A model generated the notes under the pieces. That model made no database searches, was not told the origin of the DNA, and worked only from the letters and a program-made list of their open reading frames with translations. The translations under genes and the position numbers were made by a program. A stretch of DNA of 64,000 nt from Serinicoccus sediminis (GTDB taxonomy: Bacteria > Actinomycetota > Actinomycetes > Actinomycetales > Dermatophilaceae): NCBI RefSeq assembly GCF_004153545.1, contig NZ_SDVA01000006.1:62001-126000 (forward strand). Reading direction: 5' to 3'. Below, in pieces: positions 7,064 to 16,067 of the stretch; positions within the stretch are counted from its first letter, which is position 1, and the number at the start of each line of letters is the position of its first letter.

Positions 7064-9589
7064 ATGTTCGAACGGTTCACAGACCGGGCTCGACGTGTGG
7101 TGGTGCTCGCGCAGGAAGAGGCGCGCATGCTCAACCACAACTACATCGGCACCGAGCACCTGCTGCTGGGCCTGATCCACGAGGGTGAGGGCGTGGCCGC
7201 CAAGGCGCTGGAGTCGCTGGACATCTCGCTGGACGCCGTGCGCCAGCAGGTGCAGGAGATCATCGGTCAGGGCCAGCAGAGCCCGACCGGCCACATCCCG
7301 TTCACCCCCCGGGCCAAGAAGGTCCTCGAGCTCTCGCTGCGCGAGGGCCTGCAGCTGGGGCACAACTACATCGGCACCGAGCACCTGCTGCTCGGCCTCA
7401 TCCGCGAGGGCGAGGGCGTCGCGGCCCAGGTCCTCGTCAAGCTGGGCGCCGACCTCAACCGGGTGCGCCAGCAGGTCATCACGCTGCTCTCGGGCTACCA
7501 GGGCAAGGAGTCCGCCACCGCGGGCGTCGGCGCCGGCAGCCAGCAGGAGGGCCAGCAGTCCGGCTCCCTCGTGCTCGACCAGTTCGGCCGCAACCTCACC
7601 CAGGCCGCCCGCGAGGGCAAGCTCGACCCGGTCATCGGCCGGGAGAACGAGATCGAGCGGGTCATGCAGGTGCTCTCCCGCCGGACCAAGAACAACCCGG
7701 TCCTCATCGGCGAGCCCGGCGTCGGCAAGACCGCCGTCGTCGAGGGCCTGGCCCAGGACATCGTCCGCGGCGACGTGCCGGAGACGCTGAAGGAGAAGCA
7801 GCTCTACACGCTGGACCTCGGTGCCCTGGTCGCCGGCTCGCGCTACCGCGGTGACTTCGAGGAGCGCCTCAAGAAGGTCCTCAAGGAGATCCGCACCCGC
7901 GGCGACATCATCCTGTTCATCGACGAGATCCACACCCTCGTCGGGGCGGGTGCCGCCGAGGGCGCCATCGACGCCGCCAGCATCCTCAAGCCGATGCTGG
8001 CCCGCGGCGAGCTGCAGACCATCGGTGCGACGACGCTGGACGAGTACCGCAAGCACATCGAGAAGGACGCCGCCCTCGAGCGCCGGTTCCAGCCGATCCA
8101 GGTGGCCGAGCCCACGCTCAAGCACGCCATCGAGATCCTCAAGGGCCTGCGCGACCGCTACGAGGCGCACCACCGGGTCACCATCACCGACGGCGCCCTG
8201 GTCGGGGCCGCCACCATGGCCGACCGCTACATCAACGACCGCTTCCTGCCGGACAAGGCGATCGACCTGATCGACGAGGCCGGGGCCCGGTTGCGCATCC
8301 GCCGGATGACCGCACCGCCGGACCTGCGCGAGTTCGACGACAAGATCGCGCACGCCAAGCGCGAGAAGGAGTCGGCCATCGACGGGCAGGACTTCGAGAA
8401 GGCGGCCCGGCTGCGCGACGAGGAGCACAAGCTCACCCAGGCGCGCGCCGAGCGGGAGAAGGAGTGGAAGAACGGTGACATGGACGTCGTCGCCGAGGTC
8501 GACGAGGAGCTGATCGCCGAGGTCCTCGCCGCCGCCACCGGGATCCCCGTCTTCAAGCTGAGCGAGGAGGAGTCCTCCCGCCTGCTCAACATGGAGGAGG
8601 AGCTGCACAAGCGGATCATCGGCATGAACGACGCCATCAAGGCGCTGTCGCAGGCCATCCGCCGCACCCGGGCCGGTCTGAAGGACCCGCGTCGCCCCGG
8701 CGGCTCGTTCATCTTCGCCGGGCCCACGGGCGTCGGCAAGACCGAGCTCGCCAAGACGCTGGCCGAGTTCCTCTTCGGTGACGAGGACAGCCTCATCACC
8801 CTGGACATGTCGGAGTACTCCGAGAAGCACACCGTCTCCCGGATGTTCGGCTCGCCTCCCGGCTACGTCGGCTACGAGGAGGGCGGCCAGCTCACCGAGA
8901 AGGTGCGGCGCAAGCCGTTCTCGGTCGTGCTCTTCGACGAGATCGAGAAGGCCCACCCGGACATCTTCAACAGCCTGCTGCAGATCCTGGAGGACGGTCG
9001 GCTGACCGACTCCCAGGGCCGGGTGGTCGACTTCAAGAACACCGTCATCATCATGACCACCAACCTGGGTACCCGGGACATCGCCAAGGGCGTCTCGCTC
9101 GGCTTCTCGGCCGGGCCGGACACCCAGAGCTCCTACGAGCGGATGAAGAACAAGGTCACGGACGAGCTCAAGCAGCACTTCCGTCCCGAGTTCCTCAACC
9201 GGGTGGACGACACCATCGTCTTCCCGCAGCTGAGCCAGGACGAGATCATCCAGATCGTGGACCTCATGGTCGCCCGCCTGGACGACCGCCTCAAGGACAA
9301 GGACATGGCGATCGAGCTCACGTCGGCCGCCAAGGAGCTGCTCGCCAAGCGGGGCTACGACCCCGTGCTGGGTGCGCGGCCGCTGCGCCGGGCGATCCAG
9401 CGCGAGATCGAGGACCAGCTCTCGGAGAAGATCCTCTTCGGCGAGCTCGGCACCGGCCAGATCGTCATCGTGGACGTGGAGGACACCGTCGGCGAGGGCA
9501 AGAACCGCGACAAGGTCTTCACCTTCCGCGGGCAGGAGAAGCCGTCGGAGGTGCCCGACACCGTCCCGGTGGAGGAGCAGGCCGGCTGA
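7064..9589 (+). CDS. clpC: ATP-dependent Clp protease ATP-binding subunit ClpC
   Basis: 841 aa, Hsp100 class 1. It unfolds substrates and feeds them to ClpP1P2. Two Clp N repeats lie in residues 1-145 (each with [14 protein letters not shown]). D1 AAA+ has Walker [10 protein letters not shown] (216-224), a UVR-containing middle domain follows ([15 protein letters not shown]), and D2 has Walker [10 protein letters not shown]. The P-loop-proximal sequence reads [11 protein letters not shown] where M. tuberculosis ClpC1 has IIGQEDAVKAV. The ATG at 7064 has a GGAGGAGAAG ribosome site; the GTG at 7049 lies inside that site and was rejected. A strong terminator follows. Confidence 0.97.
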   Translation: MFERFTDRARRVVVLAQEEARMLNHNYIGTEHLLLGLIHEGEGVAAKALESLDISLDAVRQQVQEIIGQGQQSPTGHIPFTPRAKKVLELSLREGLQLGHNYIGTEHLLLGLIREGEGVAAQVLVKLGADLNRVRQQVITLLSGYQGKESATAGVGAGSQQEGQQSGSLVLDQFGRNLTQAAREGKLDPVIGRENEIERVMQVLSRRTKNNPVLIGEPGVGKTAVVEGLAQDIVRGDVPETLKEKQLYTLDLGALVAGSRYRGDFEERLKKVLKEIRTRGDIILFIDEIHTLVGAGAAEGAIDAASILKPMLARGELQTIGATTLDEYRKHIEKDAALERRFQPIQVAEPTLKHAIEILKGLRDRYEAHHRVTITDGALVGAATMADRYINDRFLPDKAIDLIDEAGARLRIRRMTAPPDLREFDDKIAHAKREKESAIDGQDFEKAARLRDEEHKLTQARAEREKEWKNGDMDVVAEVDEELIAEVLAAATGIPVFKLSEEESSRLLNMEEELHKRIIGMNDAIKALSQAIRRTRAGLKDPRRPGGSFIFAGPTGVGKTELAKTLAEFLFGDEDSLITLDMSEYSEKHTVSRMFGSPPGYVGYEEGGQLTEKVRRKPFSVVLFDEIEKAHPDIFNSLLQILEDGRLTDSQGRVVDFKNTVIIMTTNLGTRDIAKGVSLGFSAGPDTQSSYERMKNKVTDELKQHFRPEFLNRVDDTIVFPQLSQDEIIQIVDLMVARLDDRLKDKDMAIELTSAAKELLAKRGYDPVLGARPLRRAIQREIEDQLSEKILFGELGTGQIVIVDVEDTVGEGKNRDKVFTFRGQEKPSEVPDTVPVEEQAG

Positions 9590-9605
9590 GGCACGCAGAG
9601 CACCG

Positions 9606-9647
9606 CTGAGGGCGGGGAAGGGCAGGTATGCCGTTCCCCGCCCTCAG
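9606..9647 (+). terminator. clpC terminator with the GGTATGCC octamer in its loop
   Basis: Arms CTGAGGGCGGGGAA and TTCCCCGCCCTCAG form a perfect 14-bp stem with a 14-nt loop, starting 17 nt after the clpC stop. The loop contains GGTATGCC (9625-9632). There is no U-tract, as is usual for GC-rich actinobacterial terminators. Confidence 0.85.
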
Positions 9648-10060
9648 TGCTGTCCGGGGCCTCCCGGGCAGGCGCGACGGGCCCGGGGCGGAGGCCACCA
9701 CCCTCCTCCGCCCCGACACGCTCACAGCCGTCACTCGGCAGACCGCGTGTCACAACCGTCACGGGGCCGCAGAGACGCCCGTGAGACATGTGAAATCCGA
9801 GAAAACTGCTGGTCAGCGAACTACATGCGTGTGATATCCGGGGTGACCTGCGAAAACCCTGGGAGGGTGTGACGAACATCACGAGTTACATGCTTGTCAT
9901 GCCCCCGACAAATGCACTCCTACCTGCGGGGGAGGGGTTGCGCGCTCCCACGGGGGTGGGTTTCACTGCTCTCGGCCCACTGCGGGCCGTCCCGCCCCAG
10001 CACCTCTCGTCCGGCCGCCGGACACGTCCCTGCCTGTCCCACCACACGTATGGATCACCG
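9648..10060 (+). other. Long non-coding leader region upstream of the SH3/NlpC-P60 gene
   Basis: About 410 bp without a credible gene. It holds a Crp-like palindrome (9868-9883) and small GC hairpins such as CGGCCC/GGGCCG near 9977-9993 and GTCCGG/CCGGAC near 10010-10024. I looked for the c-di-AMP riboswitch signature seen at the second NlpC/P60 gene and did not find the conserved CGACAGCT core, so the leader stays unassigned. Confidence 0.5.
9868..9883. promoter_or_regulatory. Crp/GlxR-type cAMP receptor binding site
   Basis: TGTGA-N6-TCACG matches the TGTGA-N6-TCACA consensus at 9 of 10 positions. Crp homologues are known to control rpf and other cell-wall hydrolase genes in mycobacteria and corynebacteria. 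A similar site precedes the second NlpC/P60 gene (62722-62737). Confidence 0.5.
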
Positions 10061-11524
10061 ATGACCCTGAGCCCTCGTCGCCTGTCCCGCACCATGATCG
10101 CCGTCACCGCAGCGGCGGCGCCCGTGGTGACCCTGGCGCCTGCCGTGCAGGCCGCCCCGTCCACCCCGCAGCTCCCTCAGCAGCCCCTCCTGCCGAACGC
10201 TCCCACCACGCCGGTGACCACGCCGCGCATCCTGCCGACGCCGGCGCCGACGAGCACCGTCACCATGCGGGTGGACGCCGCCGCGGGGGTCAACGTCCGC
10301 AGCGGTCCGTCCACGTCCTACGGCGTCGTGGGGGGCTACCGGCAGGGCGCGCAGCTCACCGGCACGCTGACCTCCAACAACTGGCTCAAGATCGGCCAGA
10401 ACCGCTTCGTCGCCGCCTGGAACCTCACGCGGGTCAGCGGTGGCGGCGGTGGCGGCGAGCAGCCGGACCCCGCCCCCAGCGGCGTGACCCAGTGGATGGA
10501 GGCCTCGATCGGCAACGTCCGCTCCGGGCCCGGCCTGGGCCACCCGGTGGTGACGACGATGCGCAAGGGCACCCGGGTGCAGGGTTCCTGGACCAGCAAC
10601 GGCTGGCTGAACATCGGGGGTGGCAAGTACATCTCCGGCACGATCCTCACCGGCTCCGACCCCGGTGGTGGCGGTGGTGGCGGCTCGCAGCCGACCCCCT
10701 CGCCCACCCGGGTCACCCAGTGGATGGACGCGGCGATCGGCAACGTGCGCTCGGGCCCCGGCCTCGGTCACCCGGTGGTGACCACCATGCGGCAGGGCAC
10801 GCAGGTCCAGGGCACGTGGACGAGCAACGGCTGGCTGGACATCGGGGGCGGCAAGTACATCTCCCGGACGATCCTCACCGGCAGCGACCCCGGTGGCGGT
10901 GGTGGCGAGCAGCCCGCCCCCTCGCCGTCGCAGGTGACCCGGTGGGTCAGCGCCTCGGCGGCCAACGTCCGCTCCGGGCCGTCCACGTCCTACTCCATCG
11001 TGGGCAGCAAGACACGGGGGACCCGGGTCACCGGCACCCTCACCGGCAACGGCTGGCTCAAGATGTCGGGCTCGCAGTACATGGCGGAGTCGGTCCTGAC
11101 CGCGAGCGCCCCCGGGGGCGCGAGCCCCGGGCCCGCCCCGGCCCCGGCCCCGGCGCCCGCCCCGGCGCCCAGCCAGCTGCGCCAGCAGATCCTCACCACG
11201 GCGGCGAAGTACATCGGGACCCCCTACAAGTACGGCGGGAACACCCCGCAGGAGGGGTTCGACTGCTCCGGGTACACGAAGTACGTCTTCGCCGAGGTGG
11301 GCCTGACCATCCCCCGCACCGCGGCGATGCAGCAGGCGGCCACCACCCCGGTGAGCTCCCCGCAGCCGGGCGACCTCGTCTTCTTCGGCTCGCCCGCCTA
11401 CCACGTGGGCATCTACGCCGGCGACGGCATGATGTACGACACCGGCCGGCCGGGCGTGCCCACGGCATACCGCGCGATCTTCAGCGGGGTGTCGGGGTAC
11501 GGGCGGGTCAGCGGGGTCGGCTGA
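10061..11524 (+). CDS. Secreted NlpC/P60 peptidoglycan endopeptidase with four SH3b repeats
   Basis: 487 aa. The signal peptide is about residues 1-31 (basic start, hydrophobic run, VQAAP). Four bacterial SH3 repeats follow, each with a NVRSGPS/PGLGHPVV-type core, joined by Gly-rich and Pro/Ser linkers; repeats 2 and 3 are near-identical, suggesting recent duplication. A Pro-Ala hinge leads to the C-terminal NlpC/P60 domain with catalytic Cys in DCSGY and His in AYHVGIY. It should cleave peptide stems in the wall. The catalytic domain is strikingly similar to that of the gene at 63091, so the two are paralogues. ATG 10061 is chosen because it directly precedes the signal peptide. Confidence 0.93.
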   Translation: MTLSPRRLSRTMIAVTAAAAPVVTLAPAVQAAPSTPQLPQQPLLPNAPTTPVTTPRILPTPAPTSTVTMRVDAAAGVNVRSGPSTSYGVVGGYRQGAQLTGTLTSNNWLKIGQNRFVAAWNLTRVSGGGGGGEQPDPAPSGVTQWMEASIGNVRSGPGLGHPVVTTMRKGTRVQGSWTSNGWLNIGGGKYISGTILTGSDPGGGGGGGSQPTPSPTRVTQWMDAAIGNVRSGPGLGHPVVTTMRQGTQVQGTWTSNGWLDIGGGKYISRTILTGSDPGGGGGEQPAPSPSQVTRWVSASAANVRSGPSTSYSIVGSKTRGTRVTGTLTGNGWLKMSGSQYMAESVLTASAPGGASPGPAPAPAPAPAPAPSQLRQQILTTAAKYIGTPYKYGGNTPQEGFDCSGYTKYVFAEVGLTIPRTAAMQQAATTPVSSPQPGDLVFFGSPAYHVGIYAGDGMMYDTGRPGVPTAYRAIFSGVSGYGRVSGVG

Positions 11525-11573
11525 CCTCCTCGGACGCCGGGTGGGCGGGGGCTCGTGACGTAGCATGCGCGGT

Positions 11574-12851
11574 ATGCCCTCGGACGTCGCCGTGCCCTCG
11601 CCTGCCCCGGACCCGGCCTTCCAGCCCGTCTTCCTCGGCACCGACCCCGGCACCTACGGTCTGGCGCGGGCGCTGCACCAGCAGTACGGCGTCCGGACGA
11701 CCCTGGTGTCGCGCGGCCAGACCGGCGCCATCGCGCACTCGCGCATCCTGCGTCCGGTGGAGGCCGGGCAGGACACCGGGCGCGCGGAGCTGCTGGCGAC
11801 GTTGCTGGCCGAGGGCCGGTCGGCGCGGGAGCGCGAGCCGGACGTCCCGCTGCTCCTGGGCTGCAACTCCGACTCGCACACCGACCTGATCGCCCAGCAC
11901 GCCGACCAGCTGGGTGAGGTCTTCGCCTTCCCGCGGATGTCGCCCGAGACCCTCGAGCAGATCGCCGACAAGCAGCAGTTCGGCCAGCTCTGCGAGCGGC
12001 TGGGGCTGCCCACGCCCCGGACCACCGTGGTGCGCTTCGGCGGCGCCGACGAGCCCGGGTGGGCCCCTGAGCCGATCGACATCAGCTACCCCGTCGTGGC
12101 CAAGCCCGCCAACAGCGCGCACTTCGAGAACCTCAGGTTCCCCGGGGCCCAGAAGGTCTGGTTCCTCCGGACCCCGCAGGAGTGGCAGGACCTGGTGGAG
12201 GTGCTGGTCGCCGGTGGCGTGCGCCAGGACTTCCTCGTGCAGGAGCACATCCCCGGCGACGACACCCACCAGCTGTCCATCGTCGGGTACGTCGACCGCA
12301 CCGGACGGCTCACCGCGGTCGCGACCGCCCAGGTGCTGCTGGGGGAGCACGACCCCACGACCATCGGCAACCCCATCGCGATGATCACCACGCCGATGCC
12401 CGAGCTCATGGACGCCGCCGAACGGATCCTCGGCGCGGTGGACTACTGGGGCTTCGCCAACATCGACGCCAAGCGGGACCCCCGCACCGGGACGATCTAC
12501 TACATGGAGGTCAACCCGCGGATGGGGCGCAACAGCTTCTACGCCACCGCCGCCGGCGCCGACCTGGCGGGGGCGATGGTGGACGACCTCGTCCTCGGGG
12601 TGCAGCGGGAGCCCGTCCGCGGCACCCGGGAGGTGCTCTACAGCATCGTCAGCCCCGCCGTCCTGCCCTACTACGTGCGGGACCGGGCCCTGCGCGGCCG
12701 CGTCCTGCGCGCGGCCCGCCGCGGCGTCGTCCACCCCCTGCTCTACGAACGCGGCAACTGGCGGCGGCGCGCCTACGTCATGGCGAACCGGCTCAACCAC
12801 ACCAAGAAGCTGGCGCGGTTCTACCCCCGCCCCTCGACGACCGGGTTCTGA
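11574..12851 (+). CDS. ATP-grasp carboxylate-amine ligase, candidate D-amino-acid ligase for the peptidoglycan bridge
   Basis: 425 aa. ATP-grasp fold: the pre-domain begins VFLGTDPGTYGLARAL, the ATP-binding segment has YPVVAKPANS and DFLVQEHIPGDD, and the metal/phosphate site is EVNPRMGRNS. The family includes the D-aspartate ligase of Enterococcus faecium. The two neighbouring Fem-like genes suggest that this enzyme adds a D-dicarboxylic acid to the bridge; substrate identity is inference. TAGCAT (11561-11566) lies 7 nt before ATG 11574, so a leaderless start there is preferred; ATG 11565 would fall inside the -10 box. The octamer GGTATGCC spans the start codon. Confidence 0.8.
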   Translation: MPSDVAVPSPAPDPAFQPVFLGTDPGTYGLARALHQQYGVRTTLVSRGQTGAIAHSRILRPVEAGQDTGRAELLATLLAEGRSAREREPDVPLLLGCNSDSHTDLIAQHADQLGEVFAFPRMSPETLEQIADKQQFGQLCERLGLPTPRTTVVRFGGADEPGWAPEPIDISYPVVAKPANSAHFENLRFPGAQKVWFLRTPQEWQDLVEVLVAGGVRQDFLVQEHIPGDDTHQLSIVGYVDRTGRLTAVATAQVLLGEHDPTTIGNPIAMITTPMPELMDAAERILGAVDYWGFANIDAKRDPRTGTIYYMEVNPRMGRNSFYATAAGADLAGAMVDDLVLGVQREPVRGTREVLYSIVSPAVLPYYVRDRALRGRVLRAARRGVVHPLLYERGNWRRRAYVMANRLNHTKKLARFYPRPSTTGF

Positions 12852-12857
12852 CCCGCC

Positions 12858-13904
12858 TCAGTAGAACGTCGCCCCGGGGCGGCCCCGGGACACGACGTTG
12901 GCGGTCACGCGATGACCGATCCGCTCCCACGCGGCATACCGGCGCGGTCGGAGCACGAGGTCGTAGGCACCGACGAAGTCGGTGACCTCCTTGCTGAAGC
13001 TGCGCTTGAACTCACCGATGCCGAAGTACGGGTCGTCCGGGTCGTCCACCCTGCTCGAGTGCGGCGTCCCGGCCATGTCGTAGGACGTGGCTCCCTGCGC
13101 CTGCGCCCACTGCATCGCCTCCCACTGCAGCGCGTGCGAGCCGCCACGGACCGGCCGCTCGCGCACGCTGGCCCCGTCGCGGTAGCACGCGACGTCACCG
13201 ACGACGGTGACGAAGGCGCCGGCGACGTCCCGGCCCTCGTGCTGGGCGATGAACACGCGCCCCAGGCCGGCCTCGCAGAAGGTGCGCCACATGGCGACCT
13301 GGTACTCGTGCGAGCGCGGCGCGATGCCCTGGTCCTGCACGACCTCCATCCACAGGGCCCACATGCGCTCGTAGGTCGACTCCTCGAGCGGCGCCGCCTC
13401 GGTGACGACACCCTGCTTGAGACCGCGTCGGATGGTGTTGCGGGTCTTGGACGGCAGCCGCGCCATGAGTTCCTCCGGCGTCCCGCTGACGTCGACGAAG
13501 ACGGTCGACCTGTTGGTCTGGATGCGTCCTGCGGGCAGCAGGCCGAGACGGTCCAGCGCGCCCAGCGTCTCCGGCGACTCGACCAGCTCGGGCTCGATCT
13601 TGACGAGGAAGACGCCGGCGTCGTGGGCCGCGGTGCGCAGCGACGGCAGCAGCGCGGCCAGGCCGGACACGGAGTCCACCCCGGGCCCCTTGGGGAGGTA
13701 CCAGACCTTCCCGAACCCGGGGGCCCGGCGCTCGTGGACGGTGATGGGGAAGCCGTCGACGTCGGCATACCTCGGGGTCCACCCGACCATGCTCTTGACC
13801 TGCGCGAACTCCGGGGTCTGGAACATCGACGGTCGTCCCGGCGTCTGCAGCAGGCGCTCGCGCCACTGCTCGGCCGACTCATAGGTGTCCCAGCGCAGAC
13901 TCAT
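12858..13904 (-). CDS. FemAB/FemX-family peptidoglycan interpeptide-bridge aminoacyltransferase
   Basis: 348 aa with the GNAT-duplicated Fem fold. Such enzymes transfer an amino acid from aminoacyl-tRNA to the side-chain amine of the lipid-linked stem peptide. Diagnostic segments: SKTRNTIRRGLKQGV, FIAQHEGRDVAGAFV, SHALQWEAMQWAQAQGA and GIGEFKRSFS near the C-terminus. The stop is 6 bp from the convergent ATP-grasp gene. TACGAT lies 6 nt upstream of the ATG on the minus strand, so it appears leaderless. No coiled-coil insertion typical of tRNA-binding Fem proteins is obvious. Confidence 0.85.
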   Translation of the reverse strand: MSLRWDTYESAEQWRERLLQTPGRPSMFQTPEFAQVKSMVGWTPRYADVDGFPITVHERRAPGFGKVWYLPKGPGVDSVSGLAALLPSLRTAAHDAGVFLVKIEPELVESPETLGALDRLGLLPAGRIQTNRSTVFVDVSGTPEELMARLPSKTRNTIRRGLKQGVVTEAAPLEESTYERMWALWMEVVQDQGIAPRSHEYQVAMWRTFCEAGLGRVFIAQHEGRDVAGAFVTVVGDVACYRDGASVRERPVRGGSHALQWEAMQWAQAQGATSYDMAGTPHSSRVDDPDDPYFGIGEFKRSFSKEVTDFVGAYDLVLRPRRYAAWERIGHRVTANVVSRGRPGATFY

Positions 13905-14020
13905 GGCGGCATCGTATCGACGGCCGCCGCCGCGCCCGGGCGGCGACCCGCCCGGCCCCTGCCCGGGCGGTCGGTGGCAGGACAGGCTGCAGGCCCGTCC
14001 GACGTGGCTAGGGTGGAGGC

Positions 14021-15142
14021 GTGCCCCTCCTGGACCTCACCGACGACGCCGCCGTCCAGCGGTATGCCGCGTTCGTCCGGGCCCACCCGCACCGGGCGCC
14101 GTCCCAGGACCCGTGCTGGGGTGTCCTCAAGGACGACTGGGCCCAGGAGGCGGTGTACCTCGAGGAGGACGGGCCCGACGGTCCCCGTATCGTCGCCGCG
14201 ATGAGCCTGCTGGTGCGCCGGCTGCCCGGGGGGTTCTCGGTGCTCTACGCCCCGCGCGGACCGCTGGTGGACTGGGAACGGCCCGATCAGGTGCACCGGC
14301 TGCTGGCCGAGGCGCGGCCCCTGGTGGACCGGCACCGGGCGGTCATGACCAAGCTGGACCCCGAGGTCGCCTTCAGCCCCGGGCTGGACGCCTGGATGCG
14401 GGCCCAGCCGGGATGGGTGGTCAAGAATGTCGGGGCCGGCAAGGACGACCTGGTCCAGCCGCGCCACTGCATGGTCGTCCGTCTCACCGACGACGAGGGG
14501 CGCACGCTCGACGAGGACGCACTCCTGGCGAAGTACGACTCGGGCCTGCGCAACCGGGTCCGCAGCGGGCGTCGCAAGGGGGTCGTGGTGACCTACGGGG
14601 ACGGGGAGGAGGACCTGCGGACGTTCCACGAGACCTACCGCTTCATGGCGCGCCGCAACGAGATCACCGCCCGCGACCTGGCGTACTTCCGGCGGATGCG
14701 GCAGGCCTTCGGGGAGCGGATGTGGGTGGCGCTCGCCCGCCACGAGGACGACGTGCTGGCGGCGTCGGTGACCATCGACTACCACGGCAAGCTCTACTAC
14801 CTCTACGCCGGCTCCAACGACACCAAGCGCCGGCTGGGCCCGAACCAGGTGATGAACCACGAGCTCATGGTCCGCGGGCTCGGCGAGGGGGCGGAGTCCT
14901 ACGACATGGGCGGGGTGTTCGCGCTCGACGACAGCGACGGCCTCTTCGTCTTCAAGCGGGCCTTCTGCAAGGGTGACGGCGGTGCCACCGCCTTCATCGG
15001 CGAGGTCGACGTGGTCCACCGGCCCTTCCTCTACCGGCTGCTCGCCGGGGCGGTCCCGCGTGCCCAGCACGCCCGACGTGCGCTCTCGGGCCGGCTGTCG
15101 CACGCGCGCACCTGGTGGGCGGCACGGCGCGCCCGCCGCTGA
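14021..15142 (+). CDS. Second FemAB/FemX-family peptidoglycan aminoacyltransferase
   Basis: 373 aa, divergent from the first Fem gene and clearly different from it in sequence. Visible family segments: YDSGLRNRVRSGRRKGV, AASVTIDYHGKLYYLYAG, PNQVMNHELMVRGLGEG and FVFKRAFCKGDG. Two Fem proteins plus one ATP-grasp ligase would allow a bridge of one or two L/Gly residues ending in a D-dicarboxylate. GTG start with TAGGGT 6 nt upstream (leaderless). The C-terminal ~30 residues are Arg/Ala-rich. Confidence 0.84.
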   Translation: MPLLDLTDDAAVQRYAAFVRAHPHRAPSQDPCWGVLKDDWAQEAVYLEEDGPDGPRIVAAMSLLVRRLPGGFSVLYAPRGPLVDWERPDQVHRLLAEARPLVDRHRAVMTKLDPEVAFSPGLDAWMRAQPGWVVKNVGAGKDDLVQPRHCMVVRLTDDEGRTLDEDALLAKYDSGLRNRVRSGRRKGVVVTYGDGEEDLRTFHETYRFMARRNEITARDLAYFRRMRQAFGERMWVALARHEDDVLAASVTIDYHGKLYYLYAGSNDTKRRLGPNQVMNHELMVRGLGEGAESYDMGGVFALDDSDGLFVFKRAFCKGDGGATAFIGEVDVVHRPFLYRLLAGAVPRAQHARRALSGRLSHARTWWAARRARR

Positions 15143-15151
15143 CCGTTCGGC

Positions 15152-16066
15152 TCAGGTGCCGGGGAGGCGGAAGTGCCCGTCGGGCACCGGCTCCACCAGG
15201 CCCTCGGCGACCAGCGCGTCGAGGCACCGCTCGCGCTGCAGCTCCGCCGCCGCGAGCTCCTCGTCGGCGCCGCCCGGCCCGGGCCAGGCGTCCCTCAGCC
15301 GTTCGCCGGGCACCGGCGCCGCCGAGTCGCGCAGCACCTGCAGCAGGGTGCCGCGACACTGCCGGTCGGTGCCGGCCCAGGCCTGGCCCCGGCGGGGCGG
15401 GCCGGTGGGCGCGGGCGAGCCGGCGAGCCGCCAGGCGCACAGGTCGGCCACGGGGCAGTCGGCGCACCGCGGTGCGCGGGCCGTGCAGACCAGCGCTCCC
15501 AGCTCCATGACCGCCACGCTCCACGTGGCGGCCTCCTGGTCGTCCGCGGGCAGCAACCGGGTGGCGAGCGTGGTCTCCGCGCGGGTCAGGGTGGGCGGGG
15601 GCAGGGCGAGCCCGGTGACGACGCGGGCCTGCACCCGGCGGACGTTGGTGTCGACCACGGTGGAGCGGCGGCCGAAGGCGAACGCGGCGACCGCCGCGGC
15701 CGTGTAGTCGCCGACGCCCGGCAGGGTGCGCAGGACCCCCTCGTCGGCGGGCACGACACCGTCGTGCTCGTCGCGCAGCGCGGTCGCGGCGGCGTGCAGG
15801 CGCAGCGCGCGGCGCGGGTACCCCAGGCGCCCCCACGCACGCACCGCCGCGCCGGCCGGCTCGGCGGCGAGGGCCGACGGGGTGGGCCAGGTGGCCATCC
15901 ACCGCTCCCACACCGGCAGGACCCGGGCGACGGGGGTCTGCTGGAGCATGACCTCGGAGACGAGCACCCCCCACGGCGAGCAGTCCGGGTCCCGCCACGG
16001 CAGGTCGCGCCGGTGCGCGGCATACCAGGGCAGCAGGCGCTCGTGCAGGGTCTCGGGGGCGGGCAC
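15152..16066 (-). CDS. mutY: A/G-specific adenine DNA glycosylase
   Basis: 304 aa. It removes adenine opposite 8-oxoguanine. HhH-GPD core with the catalytic Glu in SEVMLQQTPVARV and Asp in LPGVGDYTAAAV; the [4Fe-4S] ligands are in CTARAPRCADCPVADLC (C-x6-C-x2-C-x5-C). The C-terminal part is short, and no full NUDIX-like lesion-recognition domain is apparent. The GTG at 16066 lies 1 nt after the disA stop, so the genes form an operon. Confidence 0.92.
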   Translation of the reverse strand: MPAPETLHERLLPWYAAHRRDLPWRDPDCSPWGVLVSEVMLQQTPVARVLPVWERWMATWPTPSALAAEPAGAAVRAWGRLGYPRRALRLHAAATALRDEHDGVVPADEGVLRTLPGVGDYTAAAVAAFAFGRRSTVVDTNVRRVQARVVTGLALPPPTLTRAETTLATRLLPADDQEAATWSVAVMELGALVCTARAPRCADCPVADLCAWRLAGSPAPTGPPRRGQAWAGTDRQCRGTLLQVLRDSAAPVPGERLRDAWPGPGGADEELAAAELQRERCLDALVAEGLVEPVPDGHFRLPGT

Positions 16067-16067
16067 G

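Noticed and set aside
9650-10060. A second c-di-AMP riboswitch upstream of the first NlpC/P60 gene
   Set aside because: The gene family made this likely, but the CGACAGCT core and GGGGGACCC opening are not there. Only small hairpins are seen.
10260-11100. Repeat-rich region resembling a CRISPR or satellite
   Set aside because: The repeats are SH3 domains of a coding sequence with unequal spacing and conserved reading frame.
11565-11573. Earlier ATG for the ATP-grasp gene
   Set aside because: It falls inside the TAGCAT -10 box; the leaderless start at 11574 fits better.
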